A stretch of DNA of 27,816 nt from JAUXLW01 sp964195005 (GTDB lineage: Bacteria; Actinomycetota; Acidimicrobiia; Spongiisociales; SHLN01): contig CAXMOO010000118.1 of the NCBI GenBank assembly GCA_964195005.1, positions 1 through 27,816 of the forward strand, in the 5' to 3' direction. The position numbers and the translations under genes were made by a program. Of the stretch, positions 15,834-24,494 are shown piece after piece (position 1 is the first letter of the stretch; the number at the start of each line of letters is the position of its first letter). The notes beneath the pieces were generated by a model, which was not told where the DNA came from, made no database searches, and was given only the letters and a program-made list of their open reading frames with translations.

Positions 15834-15923
15834 TCAGGGCATATGGGCAATGTCCGCCATAGCCGGGGCGGCCAGCGCCAGGAATGTCATTACCGAAACC
15901 GCGAATATTGAAAGCCGACGCAT
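15834..15923 (-). CDS. 29-residue ORF consisting of a Sec signal peptide plus a short tail
   Basis: ATG 15923 is preceded by AAGGAG at a seven-base gap, a strong ribosome-binding site. The product begins MRR, has a hydrophobic core (LSIFAVSVMTFLALAAPAM) and an A-M-A cleavage site before DIAHMP and the stop. It could be an exported hexapeptide precursor, a small membrane protein, or the remnant of a truncated secreted protein. It lies between the BTAD regulator gene and a strong minus-strand stem structure, all on the same strand. No homologue is known to me. Confidence 0.55.
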   Translation of the reverse strand: MRRLSIFAVSVMTFLALAAPAMADIAHMP

Positions 15924-16027
15924 CTACCTACTCCTTGATTGTGCGGGGTAGGTATCCCACAGGGCTATCTGCGCGCTATCTCACAATCACGGACGCCGGC
16001 CCAGACCGTGCGCTCATGGGCATGGAG

Positions 16028-19000
16028 CTAGTGGCTTCCCCGGGTCCGGACCTTATGTCCGGCAGCGCGTAGTGCGGCTAGATCTCTGCGAATGGTGGCC
16101 GGGCTGACTTCGAGGGCAATCGCCAGGTCGCGGACCGCCGCACGGGCGTAATGGGCGGAAGATTCCTGGATCAACCTCAGCAGCTGCCGGCCTCGCCGCT
16201 GGGGCCCTGCCGGCAGGTGCAGATCGAGCGCATGTTCCACAGTCCACGTGACGTCGACCATCTCGTCGGCCCGCGGGGCGCGTCCGGTAGGAGCATCGGC
16301 GGCCGCGAGTCTCACAGTGAGATGTCGGGGCTTGGCTTGCTGCCATGCCTCGCTCAGCTGTCGCTGGACTGGTACAGCTCGCAGAGCAAGCTCGCCGTCC
16401 GAATCGCTGAGTCCTTCCAGCCTGGCCGACAGCCGTCGATTGGCTTCGACCAACGTTTCGTATGCGGCCGCCGCGTCGCCCATCGCCGACTGAGCCTGCC
16501 AGCGCCAATAAAGCAATGCCGCGGCTTCATCAGTCGAATCGACCTGGTCGGTGGCTGCCATACAGGCGTCGAGGTCGCCCAACTCAAATAGGGCGCGGGC
16601 CTGTGTTACCCGTAGGGTTGGAAGCACCCCGGTGATACCCAGATCGAGGCAGCGTTTTATCGCCCCGTCGATGATCTCGAGTGCGTCTTCCTTTCTGCCC
16701 TGGTCGATTCGCAGGTGGGCCAGGGTCCGGAGCGACTGCAAGCCAAGAAACTCGGCATCGGCCCCTACCAGCAACACCCGGGCCTGGTCGATTGTCTCCT
16801 CGACGACCTCGTGCTGGCTCCGGCGTAGCGCAATCTGCGCGAGGGTCCCCAGGCACTGAGCCTGGCCCCGCGGGTGTACTAGCTCCTCAAAGATGGCCAA
16901 CGCCGCCCGGCTTTCACGTTCGGCGGCCTGGTCGTCTCCCAAGAGCTGGTGGAACAGGCTGGCGAGGTTGGCTCGGGCGTGGGCTTCTCCCCGCCGGTTG
17001 CCGAGGCCCATGAAGATGTCGCGAGCGCTCTCAAAGGCCGCCAGCGCGGCTGCCGGCCGGCCTCGGAGATTCTCGGCAGCACCGAGATTGACCTGGTTAC
17101 GGCCCTCTCCATAGCTATACCCGATCGATCTGCACAGCTGAATCGCTTGTTGGTAATTCGAGACTGCCTGGTCGAGAGAGCCGGATTCTCCCTGGATGAT
17201 TGCTGAGGATCCCAGGGCGCCTGCCAGGCCGCGGAGATCATGCATCTCGTTGTAGATCTCCATGGCGATGTCGATCTCGGCACGGGCTTCCGCATAACGA
17301 TGGCATTCCGTGAGGGCGTTACTCAACGCGTGGCGGCACTCGGCCTCCGACCCGGGGTTCCCGCTGGCGAGGCGGATTGCCTCCGAGAGCAAAGGCAAAG
17401 CGGTTTCTGGTCTTCCCGACCATGTCTCGAGCGTCCCCAGCAGATGCAGGTTGCGGGCAAGCCCTTGTTCCAGGCCAAGTTGCTGATTGAGTGTTCTGGC
17501 CGCTTCGGCCTTAGCGGTGGCGATGGTGAACTTACTGGAATGTGCCGCCAGCCAACCTTGCCGCTCGAGAACCTTGGCGGTCTTGCCGGGGTCTCCTGAT
17601 GTGAGCACCGCCAGCTGGTCCAGGAGTCGACTCTGACCCTCCCTGTCGCCAAGCACATCGAGAACTTCTTCATAGTTCAGGCAGAGCCTGGTCAGCTGGT
17701 ATTCCTCCCAATCGGCCTTTTGCGCCTCCTGCAACGCTCTCGAGTAATGAGCAGCAGCCGTGGCATACGCCCGTACCTCGACCGCCTGTCGGCCGGCGAT
17801 TTCCAGATAGGTTGCTGCCCTGGAAGATCCGGCCGCGCTGAAGTGATAGGCGAGCGATTCGATGTCCTTCGGTTCGTGAGATTCCAGCCCGAGCCCCACG
17901 CGTTCGTGGAGGTAGCGCTTCTCCGATTCGGGGAGGTCTCCACTGGCTACCCGGCCCAATTGGTCGTGGGTGAGGGAATACACGTCCGCACGCGCGTCGA
18001 CCATTCCGGCGGAAATCAGAACGCCGAGAGCATCGAGCAACTCAGGCCGGGCCAGATCCGACACCGAAGTGAGAAAATCAATGTCCCTGCTTCCCCCGGC
18101 GACGGCCAACACGTTGACGGCGTGACGAGCGTTTCCAGAGAGACGGTCTAATCGCATCGAAAGCAGTCGGGAAACGGTTTCTGAGATCGGGAAGTCTTCA
18201 ATCTCGAATGCGGCGCTCTCGTGTTCTTTGAGGGCCTCTTCCACCTGATGTTCGTGCAAGGCGCGCAAGGTTTCCAGGATGAAGAGCGGGTTGCCGCCCG
18301 TTTCTTCTTGCAGCCGCCGGGATAGTTCAGGCTTGGGGCCATCGGGCATCACCCGTCGCACATATTCGGCGGTTTCTTGCGAGGACAGCTGGCCCAGCCT
18401 GATCACGTTTGACGAGATCCCCTCGCCGAGGGAGCGCAGAAGGCTCCACAGGGCCGGCCGCGCCTCCATTTCCTCCCGGCGATAGGCAAGACAGACCACA
18501 AGGGGGAATTCGTCCAGCCGGCGGATCGTCGAGCGCAGCGCCCAAAAAGAGTCCTCATCTGCCTGGTGGATGTTGTCGAGGACGAGCATGGTCGGCGTCA
18601 GCTCGGCTAGGGCGCGAAAAGTTCGATAAAATGCTTGCTGCACCCTGGCCCGCTCTTCTTCGGGTTTTAGGGGGATGTCCTCCGGCAGGGTGGCCACCCA
18701 ATCATCAAGACCGGGGATCAACGGGGTCAGCGCCCTTAGCCAAACCCCCTCAACTCTCTCGGCCAGTTGCTGTACCCGGAGGGGCGTCAATCCGTCGGCG
18801 AGGGCTTCCACCAATCCGGCGAAGGGACGGGTCGGCCCGTCGGCTGGGAAGTTGCCCCACAGCACTGTCAAGCCCCGCCAGTTGGCATCCTCGGCACACT
18901 CGACCAGCAACCGGGTCTTGCCTATGCCGGCTTCCCCCTCCACAACCGCGAGACCCCCCGATCCGGAGAGGGCCCGTTCGAGGCGAGCAGTGATCTCGGA

Positions 19001-19852
19001 CCTTTCCGCGACGCGGCCCACCAGGGGGATGTGGTCTGACGCTTCAAAGAGCCGGGATCGGGCAGCCTGGGAGAAGGGAATGATCGACGATTCGCGGCCG
19101 CTGGCGATGTCGTTTCGGAGAGCGGTGGTCTCGGAGTCGGGCCCTGTTCCCAGCTCTGAGGCGAGGATTGAGCCCAAGCGCTCATACTGCTGGAGCGCCT
19201 CGTTGGGCCGCCCTAACAAATAAGAGAGGCGCATGACCTCCCGGTGGGCTTCTTCCCGCAGCGTATCCTGCATGGCAAGCCGGCGGGCGTAGAGGAGGGC
19301 CTGATCGAAGTCACCGCGGCTCTTGTTGAGACGAATAATGTGGTTGAGTGCCGAGAAGAGGCCCTGACGAAGCCGTTCTTGCTCGAGAACGATCCAGTCG
19401 TCATAGAAGCCTGCGAGGAAATCTCCCCGGTATAGCTCGATCGCCGCGGTGAGTTGATTGAGGCCATCCGCTGCCGGGTCAAGTGAGCTATGACCGGCCG
19501 ATTTCAGTTCAGCCAGCGCCTCGTCGAATTGTTCCACATCCAGCCAATAGTCGGCCTCGGGGTTGAAGCGAACCGAGGTGGGGCTGGCAATCACATGATT
19601 GTCGATCCCGCCTAACTCCGTGAGAACGTTTTGGATCTGCCACAAGGCATGGCTGAGCCGTCGCCGGGCCTGAGTTTCGGCTATCTCCGGCCAAAACAGG
19701 CCTGCGAGCAGATCGCGAGTTGGAGCCGTATCGCGATGGGTGACCAGGTAAGCGAAGAGGGAGCGCCCGGCCCGCGATGGGATCTGCGGCAAGTTTCCGG
19801 CGTCGGACTCGAGCGCCAATCCGCCGAACATCGAAATCCGCAGTTTTGCCAT
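16028..19852 (-). CDS. BTAD-family regulator with ATPase, TPR and C-terminal DeoR-like HTH
   Basis: This 1274-residue protein starts with an OmpR-type winged helix (residues ~1-100; LRISMFGGLALES, RRRLSHALWQIQNVL). A bacterial transcriptional activator domain follows (~105-250; YRGDFLAGFYDDW, EEAHREVMRLSYLLGRPNEALQQY). A STAND-like AAA ATPase has Walker A GEAGIGKT at 306-313 and Walker B MLVLDN near 422-427. A long TPR-like region covers ~650-1180. The last ~45 residues (VRDLAIALEVSPATIRRDLAALRAAGHKVRTRG) are a DeoR-type helix-turn-helix. SARP/AfsR- and MalT-like proteins use the ATPase/TPR part as a signal switch. The target genes are unknown. ATG 19852 is preceded by TACATT with a six-base gap. 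Confidence 0.9.
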   Translation of the reverse strand: MAKLRISMFGGLALESDAGNLPQIPSRAGRSLFAYLVTHRDTAPTRDLLAGLFWPEIAETQARRRLSHALWQIQNVLTELGGIDNHVIASPTSVRFNPEADYWLDVEQFDEALAELKSAGHSSLDPAADGLNQLTAAIELYRGDFLAGFYDDWIVLEQERLRQGLFSALNHIIRLNKSRGDFDQALLYARRLAMQDTLREEAHREVMRLSYLLGRPNEALQQYERLGSILASELGTGPDSETTALRNDIASGRESSIIPFSQAARSRLFEASDHIPLVGRVAERSEITARLERALSGSGGLAVVEGEAGIGKTRLLVECAEDANWRGLTVLWGNFPADGPTRPFAGLVEALADGLTPLRVQQLAERVEGVWLRALTPLIPGLDDWVATLPEDIPLKPEEERARVQQAFYRTFRALAELTPTMLVLDNIHQADEDSFWALRSTIRRLDEFPLVVCLAYRREEMEARPALWSLLRSLGEGISSNVIRLGQLSSQETAEYVRRVMPDGPKPELSRRLQEETGGNPLFILETLRALHEHQVEEALKEHESAAFEIEDFPISETVSRLLSMRLDRLSGNARHAVNVLAVAGGSRDIDFLTSVSDLARPELLDALGVLISAGMVDARADVYSLTHDQLGRVASGDLPESEKRYLHERVGLGLESHEPKDIESLAYHFSAAGSSRAATYLEIAGRQAVEVRAYATAAAHYSRALQEAQKADWEEYQLTRLCLNYEEVLDVLGDREGQSRLLDQLAVLTSGDPGKTAKVLERQGWLAAHSSKFTIATAKAEAARTLNQQLGLEQGLARNLHLLGTLETWSGRPETALPLLSEAIRLASGNPGSEAECRHALSNALTECHRYAEARAEIDIAMEIYNEMHDLRGLAGALGSSAIIQGESGSLDQAVSNYQQAIQLCRSIGYSYGEGRNQVNLGAAENLRGRPAAALAAFESARDIFMGLGNRRGEAHARANLASLFHQLLGDDQAAERESRAALAIFEELVHPRGQAQCLGTLAQIALRRSQHEVVEETIDQARVLLVGADAEFLGLQSLRTLAHLRIDQGRKEDALEIIDGAIKRCLDLGITGVLPTLRVTQARALFELGDLDACMAATDQVDSTDEAAALLYWRWQAQSAMGDAAAAYETLVEANRRLSARLEGLSDSDGELALRAVPVQRQLSEAWQQAKPRHLTVRLAAADAPTGRAPRADEMVDVTWTVEHALDLHLPAGPQRRGRQLLRLIQESSAHYARAAVRDLAIALEVSPATIRRDLAALRAAGHKVRTRGSH

Positions 19853-19858
19853 AAGACC

Positions 19859-19864
19859 AATGTA
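19859..19864 (-). promoter_or_regulatory. -10 box, leaderless promoter of the BTAD regulator
   Basis: On the minus strand TACATT is followed by GGTCTT and then ATG 19852. The box lies in the 33-base gap after the MenH-like gene, so the regulator can be transcribed on its own. Confidence 0.45.
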
Positions 19865-19885
19865 GTCGCCCGGCTTTGGGCTGGG

Positions 19886-20578
19886 TCAGCGGTGATCCTG
19901 GTGGGACGCGGCCGTGAGGATCGTCCTCGCAAGGGCTGTGGCCCGGGTGTGGATCAGGGCGTGGCCTACGCTCATCACGGTGTGTATCTCGACGGGCCCG
20001 CTGATGAGATCGGCTGCTCGAGCCGCGATCGCTCCATACTTGTCGTCGTGTTCACCAACAATGAAGGTCACCGGCATCAGCAACTCACCGAGTCGTTCCC
20101 ACACGGACGGTTGGCTGCCCTGGCCGAGGCGGCGGAGCTGGCTCGCGATCTGGGATGGAGATGAGAGCCGGTGCCTGCGGATGCTCTCGGAAGGCACATC
20201 TCCGAATATGGGCTGTTGGGCCCAGCGGTCGACGAACTCATCCAGGCTGTGATTCTCGATCCAGGCGGCCAGCTCTTCGTCGGCGTCGCGTCGGGCCCGG
20301 CGTTCCCCGGGATCGGCGATTCCCGGACCGGACGAGACCAGAATCAGGTGCTCGACTGTGGCCGGCTGTTCGAGTGCCAGGTACAGCGCGAGTCGGCCTC
20401 CCATGGAGTACCCGGCATAGAGCCCGGGCCCACCCGATATTCCGAGTGCCATAGCAGTTGTGGCGAAGTCCGGCTCATCGGGAACCTCGAGCGCAGCAGC
20501 CTCGACTGCAAGCTGCCCGATGGTGGCGTCCCAAACGCTGCCGGTCTGGGCAAAGCCCGGAACCAACAACACGCGCAC
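19886..20578 (-). CDS. Alpha/beta hydrolase, MenH-like
   Basis: This 230-residue alpha/beta hydrolase has the nucleophile elbow GYSMGG with S58, a later acidic residue in GEHDDKY, and a C-terminal histidine in VGHALIH, giving a complete Ser-Asp-His triad. Overall similarity is to the MenH group (menaquinone-pathway lyase), with the N-terminal VPGFAQTGSVWD supporting this. The family is often mis-specified, so the substrate stays open. The GTG start lies nine bases after the stop of the dienelactone-hydrolase gene, with no clear ribosome-binding site, indicating an operon. No other menaquinone gene is in view. Confidence 0.85.
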   Translation of the reverse strand: MRVLLVPGFAQTGSVWDATIGQLAVEAAALEVPDEPDFATTAMALGISGGPGLYAGYSMGGRLALYLALEQPATVEHLILVSSGPGIADPGERRARRDADEELAAWIENHSLDEFVDRWAQQPIFGDVPSESIRRHRLSSPSQIASQLRRLGQGSQPSVWERLGELLMPVTFIVGEHDDKYGAIAARAADLISGPVEIHTVMSVGHALIHTRATALARTILTAASHQDHR

Positions 20579-20587
20579 GGAATGGGC

Positions 20588-21349
20588 TCAGCTATTCGTG
20601 GCGATGAAAGACAGCACCCGTTCCCAGGCGTCGTCAGACTCCGTCGAGAACTGTTCGGCGGCCCGGTCGAAGAATGAGTGCGGAGCCCCCGGGTAGGAAT
20701 GAAGCTCGTGTTCAACGCCGGCTGAACTCAGGGCAGCATCGAATTCGGCGATCGCTTCAGGGGGGATGGAGTCGTCGGCGCCGCCCATCAAGCCCAAAAC
20801 CGGACACTCAAACCCGGGGGCCGCGGCGACGGGAGCGTCGAACCCCGGTCGAGCATCCGTGGGCTTTCCATAGAACCCGATTACCCCGCTGAGGCCGTGA
20901 CCGGCCACGGCCTGAAGCCACGAGCCTGACCCGCCAAAACAGAACCCGATAGTGAAGATGGGGCGATCCTCATTGTCTTGCCTTTCGCGAAGCAAGGCGA
21001 TACCGGCAGCGACGTCTGCCGTCACACCTTCCTGGGTGGTCTTGTCGACGTGAGGCCAAAAGTCGAAGTCGGGGCTGCGCGGATCGAGGCCGGCCGTTCT
21101 GCCGAAGTAGTCGATGGCCACTGCGTCGATGCCACGCTCGGCGAACCGCTCTGCCAGTTCTTCGTAGAAGGCGAAGAGTCCGCGAACATCGGGCATGACC
21201 ACCACCGCCGCGCTACCAGGAACTCCGGCCCGGGCTCCGTACGCCATGAACTCGGTGCCGTCGTCGGCCGTCAGGGTTGTTCGCTCTGTCTCGAAGCTGG
21301 CCCCGGAAACGGAGCTAATGGGGGGATGGGCGTCGTGGTCGAAACACAT
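20588..21349 (-). CDS. Dienelactone hydrolase family protein
   Basis: This 253-residue alpha/beta hydrolase carries the DLH triad. The nucleophilic C137 lies in GFCFGG, the aspartate in GGADDSIPP (192-193), and H224 in GAPHSFF. DLH enzymes hydrolyse enol-lactones such as dienelactone in aromatic degradation, but many members act on other esters. No chlorocatechol or other ring-cleavage genes are nearby, so the physiological substrate is not inferred. AGGAG lies ten bases before the ATG. It sits between the flavodoxin-fold gene (70 bases upstream) and the MenH-like gene (nine bases downstream). Confidence 0.9.
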   Translation of the reverse strand: MCFDHDAHPPISSVSGASFETERTTLTADDGTEFMAYGARAGVPGSAAVVVMPDVRGLFAFYEELAERFAERGIDAVAIDYFGRTAGLDPRSPDFDFWPHVDKTTQEGVTADVAAGIALLRERQDNEDRPIFTIGFCFGGSGSWLQAVAGHGLSGVIGFYGKPTDARPGFDAPVAAAPGFECPVLGLMGGADDSIPPEAIAEFDAALSSAGVEHELHSYPGAPHSFFDRAAEQFSTESDDAWERVLSFIATNS

Positions 21350-21418
21350 ATCGGATCCGCTCCTGGTGGTCGAGGGCGAACGTTACCCGGAAGCTGCCGT
21401 CGCCGACCTCCTCACGAC

Positions 21419-22165
21419 CTATCTGTACTCGGGGTTCTCGAAGTCGAAGCGGCACCCGGCGTCCCACAAAGCTCGTTGATTGCCGTGGGCCGGCATCCCC
21501 CCGGCGTCCTTCAACAAGCGGGCCAGGTGCATGAGGTTCCACGTCATGAAGGTCGTATTACGGTTGGTGAAATCGTTTTCGGGCCCCCCCGAGCCCTCGT
21601 CCAGGTAGCTGGGCCCGGGTCCGGCCTCTCCAAGCCAGCCGGCGTCCGCCTGTGGAGGTATGACGTACCCGAGGTGTTGAAGTGAATAGAGGATGTTCAT
21701 CGAAGCATGCTTTGCTCCGTCCTCGTTGCCGGTTATGAGGCACCCCCCGGTCTTGCCGTAGTAGGCGTATTGACCGGCTTCGTTCAATCGCGACGAGTTT
21801 CCGTAGAGCCGTTCGATGACCCTGGTGCAAACGGACGTTTTCTCTCCGAGCCAGATTGCCGAGCCGAGGACGAGGATGTCGGCCGCGTGAACTTTCTCAT
21901 AAATGCCAGGCCAATCGTCACGATCCCAGCCGTGCTCAGTCATGTCGGGCCAGACCCCGGTCGCGATCTCGTGATCGATGGCTCGGATGCTCTCTACCGT
22001 CACCCCGTTCTTCTCCATGATCGCAGTCGAGAGATCCATCAAGCCCCCGGTGTGTGATCGTTGTGGTGACCGCTTGAGGGTGCAGTTGATGAACAGGGCT
22101 TTGAGGTCGGAGAAGTCCCATTGGCTGGATGCGGTCATCTCGTCCATGCGATCGGTCATCGTCAT
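21419..22165 (-). CDS. Flavodoxin-fold NAD(P)H-dependent oxidoreductase
   Basis: This 248-residue protein has the FMN reductase/flavodoxin-like order. A first strand KALFINCTLKRSPQRSHT binds the FMN phosphate, ADILVLGSAIWLGEKTS is the second FMN loop, and YYGKTGGCLITGNEDGAKH follows. The C-terminal part (NRNTTFMTWNLMHLARLL) is typical of a subgroup of actinobacterial and proteobacterial flavodoxin-family proteins. The reductase substrate is unknown. The ATG is preceded by AGGAGGT at a five-base gap and a TAGCTT box further upstream. It is divergent from the methyltransferase gene and heads a run of three minus-strand genes. Confidence 0.88.
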   Translation of the reverse strand: MTMTDRMDEMTASSQWDFSDLKALFINCTLKRSPQRSHTGGLMDLSTAIMEKNGVTVESIRAIDHEIATGVWPDMTEHGWDRDDWPGIYEKVHAADILVLGSAIWLGEKTSVCTRVIERLYGNSSRLNEAGQYAYYGKTGGCLITGNEDGAKHASMNILYSLQHLGYVIPPQADAGWLGEAGPGPSYLDEGSGGPENDFTNRNTTFMTWNLMHLARLLKDAGGMPAHGNQRALWDAGCRFDFENPEYR

Positions 22166-22219
22166 TTAGTACCTCCTGGGGCGAAGCTAATCCTGAGTGC
22201 GGCCACTTTCCACCCGCAC

Positions 22220-22225
22220 TACAGT
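22220..22225 (+). promoter_or_regulatory. -10 box, leaderless promoter of the methyltransferase gene
   Basis: TACAGT lies nine bases before ATG 22235, with no ribosome-binding site between them. Confidence 0.4.
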
Positions 22226-22234
22226 TCCGGGCCA

Positions 22235-22915
22235 ATGACAACCAGCCTCACCTCGAGAATCCGTCGGGTAGTCACTGTGCTGCGGCGCCCGATGAAGACT
22301 GACTACTGGACGATCAGGTTCTGGGAGCGTCACTATCGGACGGGTGGCAAATCCGGGGAGGGGAGTTACGGCCGGCTCGCCGAGTTCAAGGCCCGAGTCA
22401 TCAAGGACATCCTGGCTGAGCATGAGGTGGAGTCGGTTGTCGAGCTCGGTTGCGGGGATGGCAACCAGCTCGCCATGATCGACTATCCCCGTTACGTCGG
22501 TCTCGATGTATCGCCGGCGGCAATCAACCGCTGCCGTGATCGGTTCTCAGCCGATCCCGGCAAGGAATTCCACGTCTACGTGCCTGGTGCCAAGCTGGGA
22601 GCCGCAGCCGAGATGGCCGTATCGCTCGACGTTGTCTATCACCTCATCGAGGATGATCTGTACGACCGGTATATGAGAGACCTCTTTGGTGCCGCCGCCA
22701 AATTGGTCGTGATCTACTCCTCGGATGAGGAACGGTCCAGCCAGTGGCCCGAGGTACGCCACCGACGTTTCTCGGACTGGGTGGCACGAGAGGCCCCGGG
22801 ATGGCGACTGGCCGAACGGATCGACCAGCTCTACCCGTACGTCGCGGGAGAGCATGAGACGTCCTGGTCCGACTTCTTCGTGTACCTGCGCTCGGGGGAC
22901 TCAGCCGCTCACTGA
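22235..22915 (+). CDS. Class I SAM-dependent methyltransferase
   Basis: This 226-residue protein has motif I VVELGCGDG (residues 68-76), the acidic end of strand 2 in YVGLDVSPAAINRC, and a motif IV-like SLDVVYHLIEDDLYDRYMRDLF. The pattern is that of small class I methyltransferases. The acceptor (protein, sugar or small molecule) is unknown. The frame is open upstream to 22121, but ATG 22235 fits the TACAGT box and the family N-terminus, and upstream codons overlap the divergent gene's leader. It is followed by a decayed FG-GAP-repeat gene. Confidence 0.88.
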   Translation: MTTSLTSRIRRVVTVLRRPMKTDYWTIRFWERHYRTGGKSGEGSYGRLAEFKARVIKDILAEHEVESVVELGCGDGNQLAMIDYPRYVGLDVSPAAINRCRDRFSADPGKEFHVYVPGAKLGAAAEMAVSLDVVYHLIEDDLYDRYMRDLFGAAAKLVVIYSSDEERSSQWPEVRHRRFSDWVAREAPGWRLAERIDQLYPYVAGEHETSWSDFFVYLRSGDSAAH

Positions 22916-22951
22916 AGTTGCAGTGGGGCGTGTCGCCCGTCGCACCACTAA

Positions 22952-23880
22952 AAGTGGCCGCATGATGCACTGGCCGGCAACCGGGGGCCCTGGACGTCGC
23001 TCGCCGAGTTCAACGTTCTCGGGTTCACAACGAATGTCGCCGCGGCAGCGGTCCAGGGCAACACGGTCACCTGGCAGCCGGCCACCGACTCCATCCCCGG
23101 TTCGCCTTCTTGCTCAATTGTCTCTGGTTCGGGTGTGCCATCCGGGATTGAGGGCGGGCCGGCGTTCCCGGCGGATGTGGGCCTGGCACTTTTGACACGA
23201 GCGGCCCCGGGCTCGGCGTGTATCAGTTCGATTACAGGATGACGGCCGGTAGTCCGGTTACCGGAACGGGACGCCCGGAGACACCCCGCTGCTCGGTGAT
23301 TGGAACGGGGATGGGATCGACACCGTTGCGATTTCTCGGCCCGACACCGGGAAGATCTATTTGAGAAACAGCAACTGGTTTGGGCCCACCGAGACTGAGT
23401 TCTTCTTCGGGATGGGCGGAGACATTCCACTGGCCGGAGACTGGGACGGTGACGGCTATGACACGTTTGCCGTCTAGCGTCCCAGCCGGGGCGCCGTGTA
23501 CATTTCGAACGGGTTGGGGACCGCACCGGCTGATTTCTCGTACTTCTTTGGTGAGCCGCGAGACAGGCCGTTCAGCGGCGACTTCGACGGTGACGGCAAG
23601 GACACCGTCGGCCTCTACCGCCCCGGTACCGGTCTGGTCTATCTGCTGAATGAAGCACGCCACCAAGCCGCAGGCCGATATGACTTTCTGTTACGGCACC
23701 AACTCCGATCGGGTGGTTCTTGGTGATTGGGATGGGGACGGCGACGACACGGTCGGGATCTTCCGGCCTTCGAGCGCGATCTTCTATCTCTCGAACGACA
23801 GCCAGACGCAGCCGGCCCATATCCCCCCATTCCAGATGGGGCAGGGGAGCTGGCTGCCGGTTGCCGGACATCTCGGCTGA
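22952..23880 (+). pseudogene. Decayed FG-GAP/VCBS-repeat secreted protein
   Basis: Fragments in changing frames keep a repeated motif: LLGDWNGDGIDTVAISRP, LAGDWDGDGYDTFAV, FSGDFDGDGKDTVGLYRP and VLGDWDGDGDDTVGIFRP, spaced about 50 residues. These are FG-GAP-like Ca-binding repeats of surface or secreted proteins. Lesions are visible. There is no start. One frameshift lies before DTSGPGLGVYQFDYRM (~23190), another at about 23262. The TAG at 23475-23477 stands where the repeat has the tyrosine of YRP, and a last frameshift lies at about 23650-23670. The N-terminal part, with LAEFNVLGFTTNVAAA, is unassigned. It is a pseudogene unless several sequencing errors coincide. Confidence 0.8.
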
Positions 23881-23955
23881 GCACCCACTTGCGGAAACTG
23901 GTCTATGCTCGACTTATCAGGTCCCGGCCTGAGCCAGGTTGAGAAAGGAATCTAC

Positions 23956-24156
23956 ATGGTTGCCGGAGTCGTCGGTTGGCCCGAGTTGGTGGTCATACTG
24001 GCGGTTTTGCTCGTTCTGTTCGGCGCCAAGCGGCTCCCGGAGCTCGCCCGTTCCCTCGGTAAGTCTGTCAAGGAATTACAACGCGGTCTCGACGACGATA
24101 CGTCGGATGCGTCGGAGGACGTCGAAGAAGCTGAGGACACACCTCCAGGCTCCTGA
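23956..24156 (+). CDS. tatA: Twin-arginine translocase subunit TatA
   Basis: This 66-residue protein has an N-terminal transmembrane helix (WPELVVILAVLLVLFGAKRLPELARSLG), the FG hinge, an amphipathic helix ending near KELQRGL and an acidic tail. It forms the pore-like part of the Tat system, which exports folded proteins. The short length and hinge favour TatA over TatB. ATG 23956 is preceded by AAAGGA six bases upstream; an upstream in-frame ATG at 23905 is rejected for lacking a ribosome-binding site. No tatC is in view. It ends three bases from the convergent rhodanese remnant. Confidence 0.93.
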   Translation: MVAGVVGWPELVVILAVLLVLFGAKRLPELARSLGKSVKELQRGLDDDTSDASEDVEEAEDTPPGS

Positions 24157-24159
24157 CGC

Positions 24160-24384
24160 CTATCGATCCTCGATCGGGAGGCCGGCGGCCGACCAGGCTC
24201 GAAATCCTCCGTCTATGTCACCCACGTCTGCGAAACCCATCTCGGTCAAGGTGGCGGTCCTCGCTGCATCGGAGACGATGATTGCTCCTGCCGTTTGGGC
24301 GTGAGCAGCGGCGTGTGGCCGGTACCGCGTAATGCGCGAACGAGCCTGGCTCAGCAGTTCACTTGCCGAGGTGAATTGACTCAT
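24160..24384 (-). pseudogene. Rhodanese-like protein with an internal deletion
   Basis: The 74-residue ORF begins like a single-domain rhodanese (RSRITRYRPHAAAHAQTAGAIIV) and ends like one (EMGFADVGDIDGGFRAWSAAGLP). The middle ~50-60 residues are missing, including the catalytic cysteine loop CxxGxxS and the preceding DxR region. The join keeps the frame. It is probably inactive for sulfur transfer. The leaderless promoter (TAAAGT, seven bases before the ATG) is intact, so a short protein could still be made. Calling it a pseudogene rests on family length. Confidence 0.65.
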
Positions 24385-24456
24385 TGGCTCAACTTTATCC
24401 CCGGCGGACCATCGTGTCGCGTTCTCTTGTCGAGAACCAGGGCCGACTCCTCTGTC

Positions 24457-24462
24457 TAAAGT
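24457..24462 (+). promoter_or_regulatory. Probable -10 box of the EF-G2-like gene
   Basis: TAAAGT lies 32 bases before GTG 24495 and 20 bases before AGGAGGT, giving a short leader with a good ribosome-binding site. A GTTCTC/GAGAAC hairpin (24421-24437) lies upstream of the box. Confidence 0.4.
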
Positions 24463-24494
24463 AGTGAAATCCGGGCTAAGACAGGAGGTCGTGG

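Noticed and set aside
23475..23477. Amber codon as pyrrolysine or a second recoding site
   Set aside because: It replaces the tyrosine of a repeated YRP motif and is accompanied by several frameshifts, so decay is the simpler reading.
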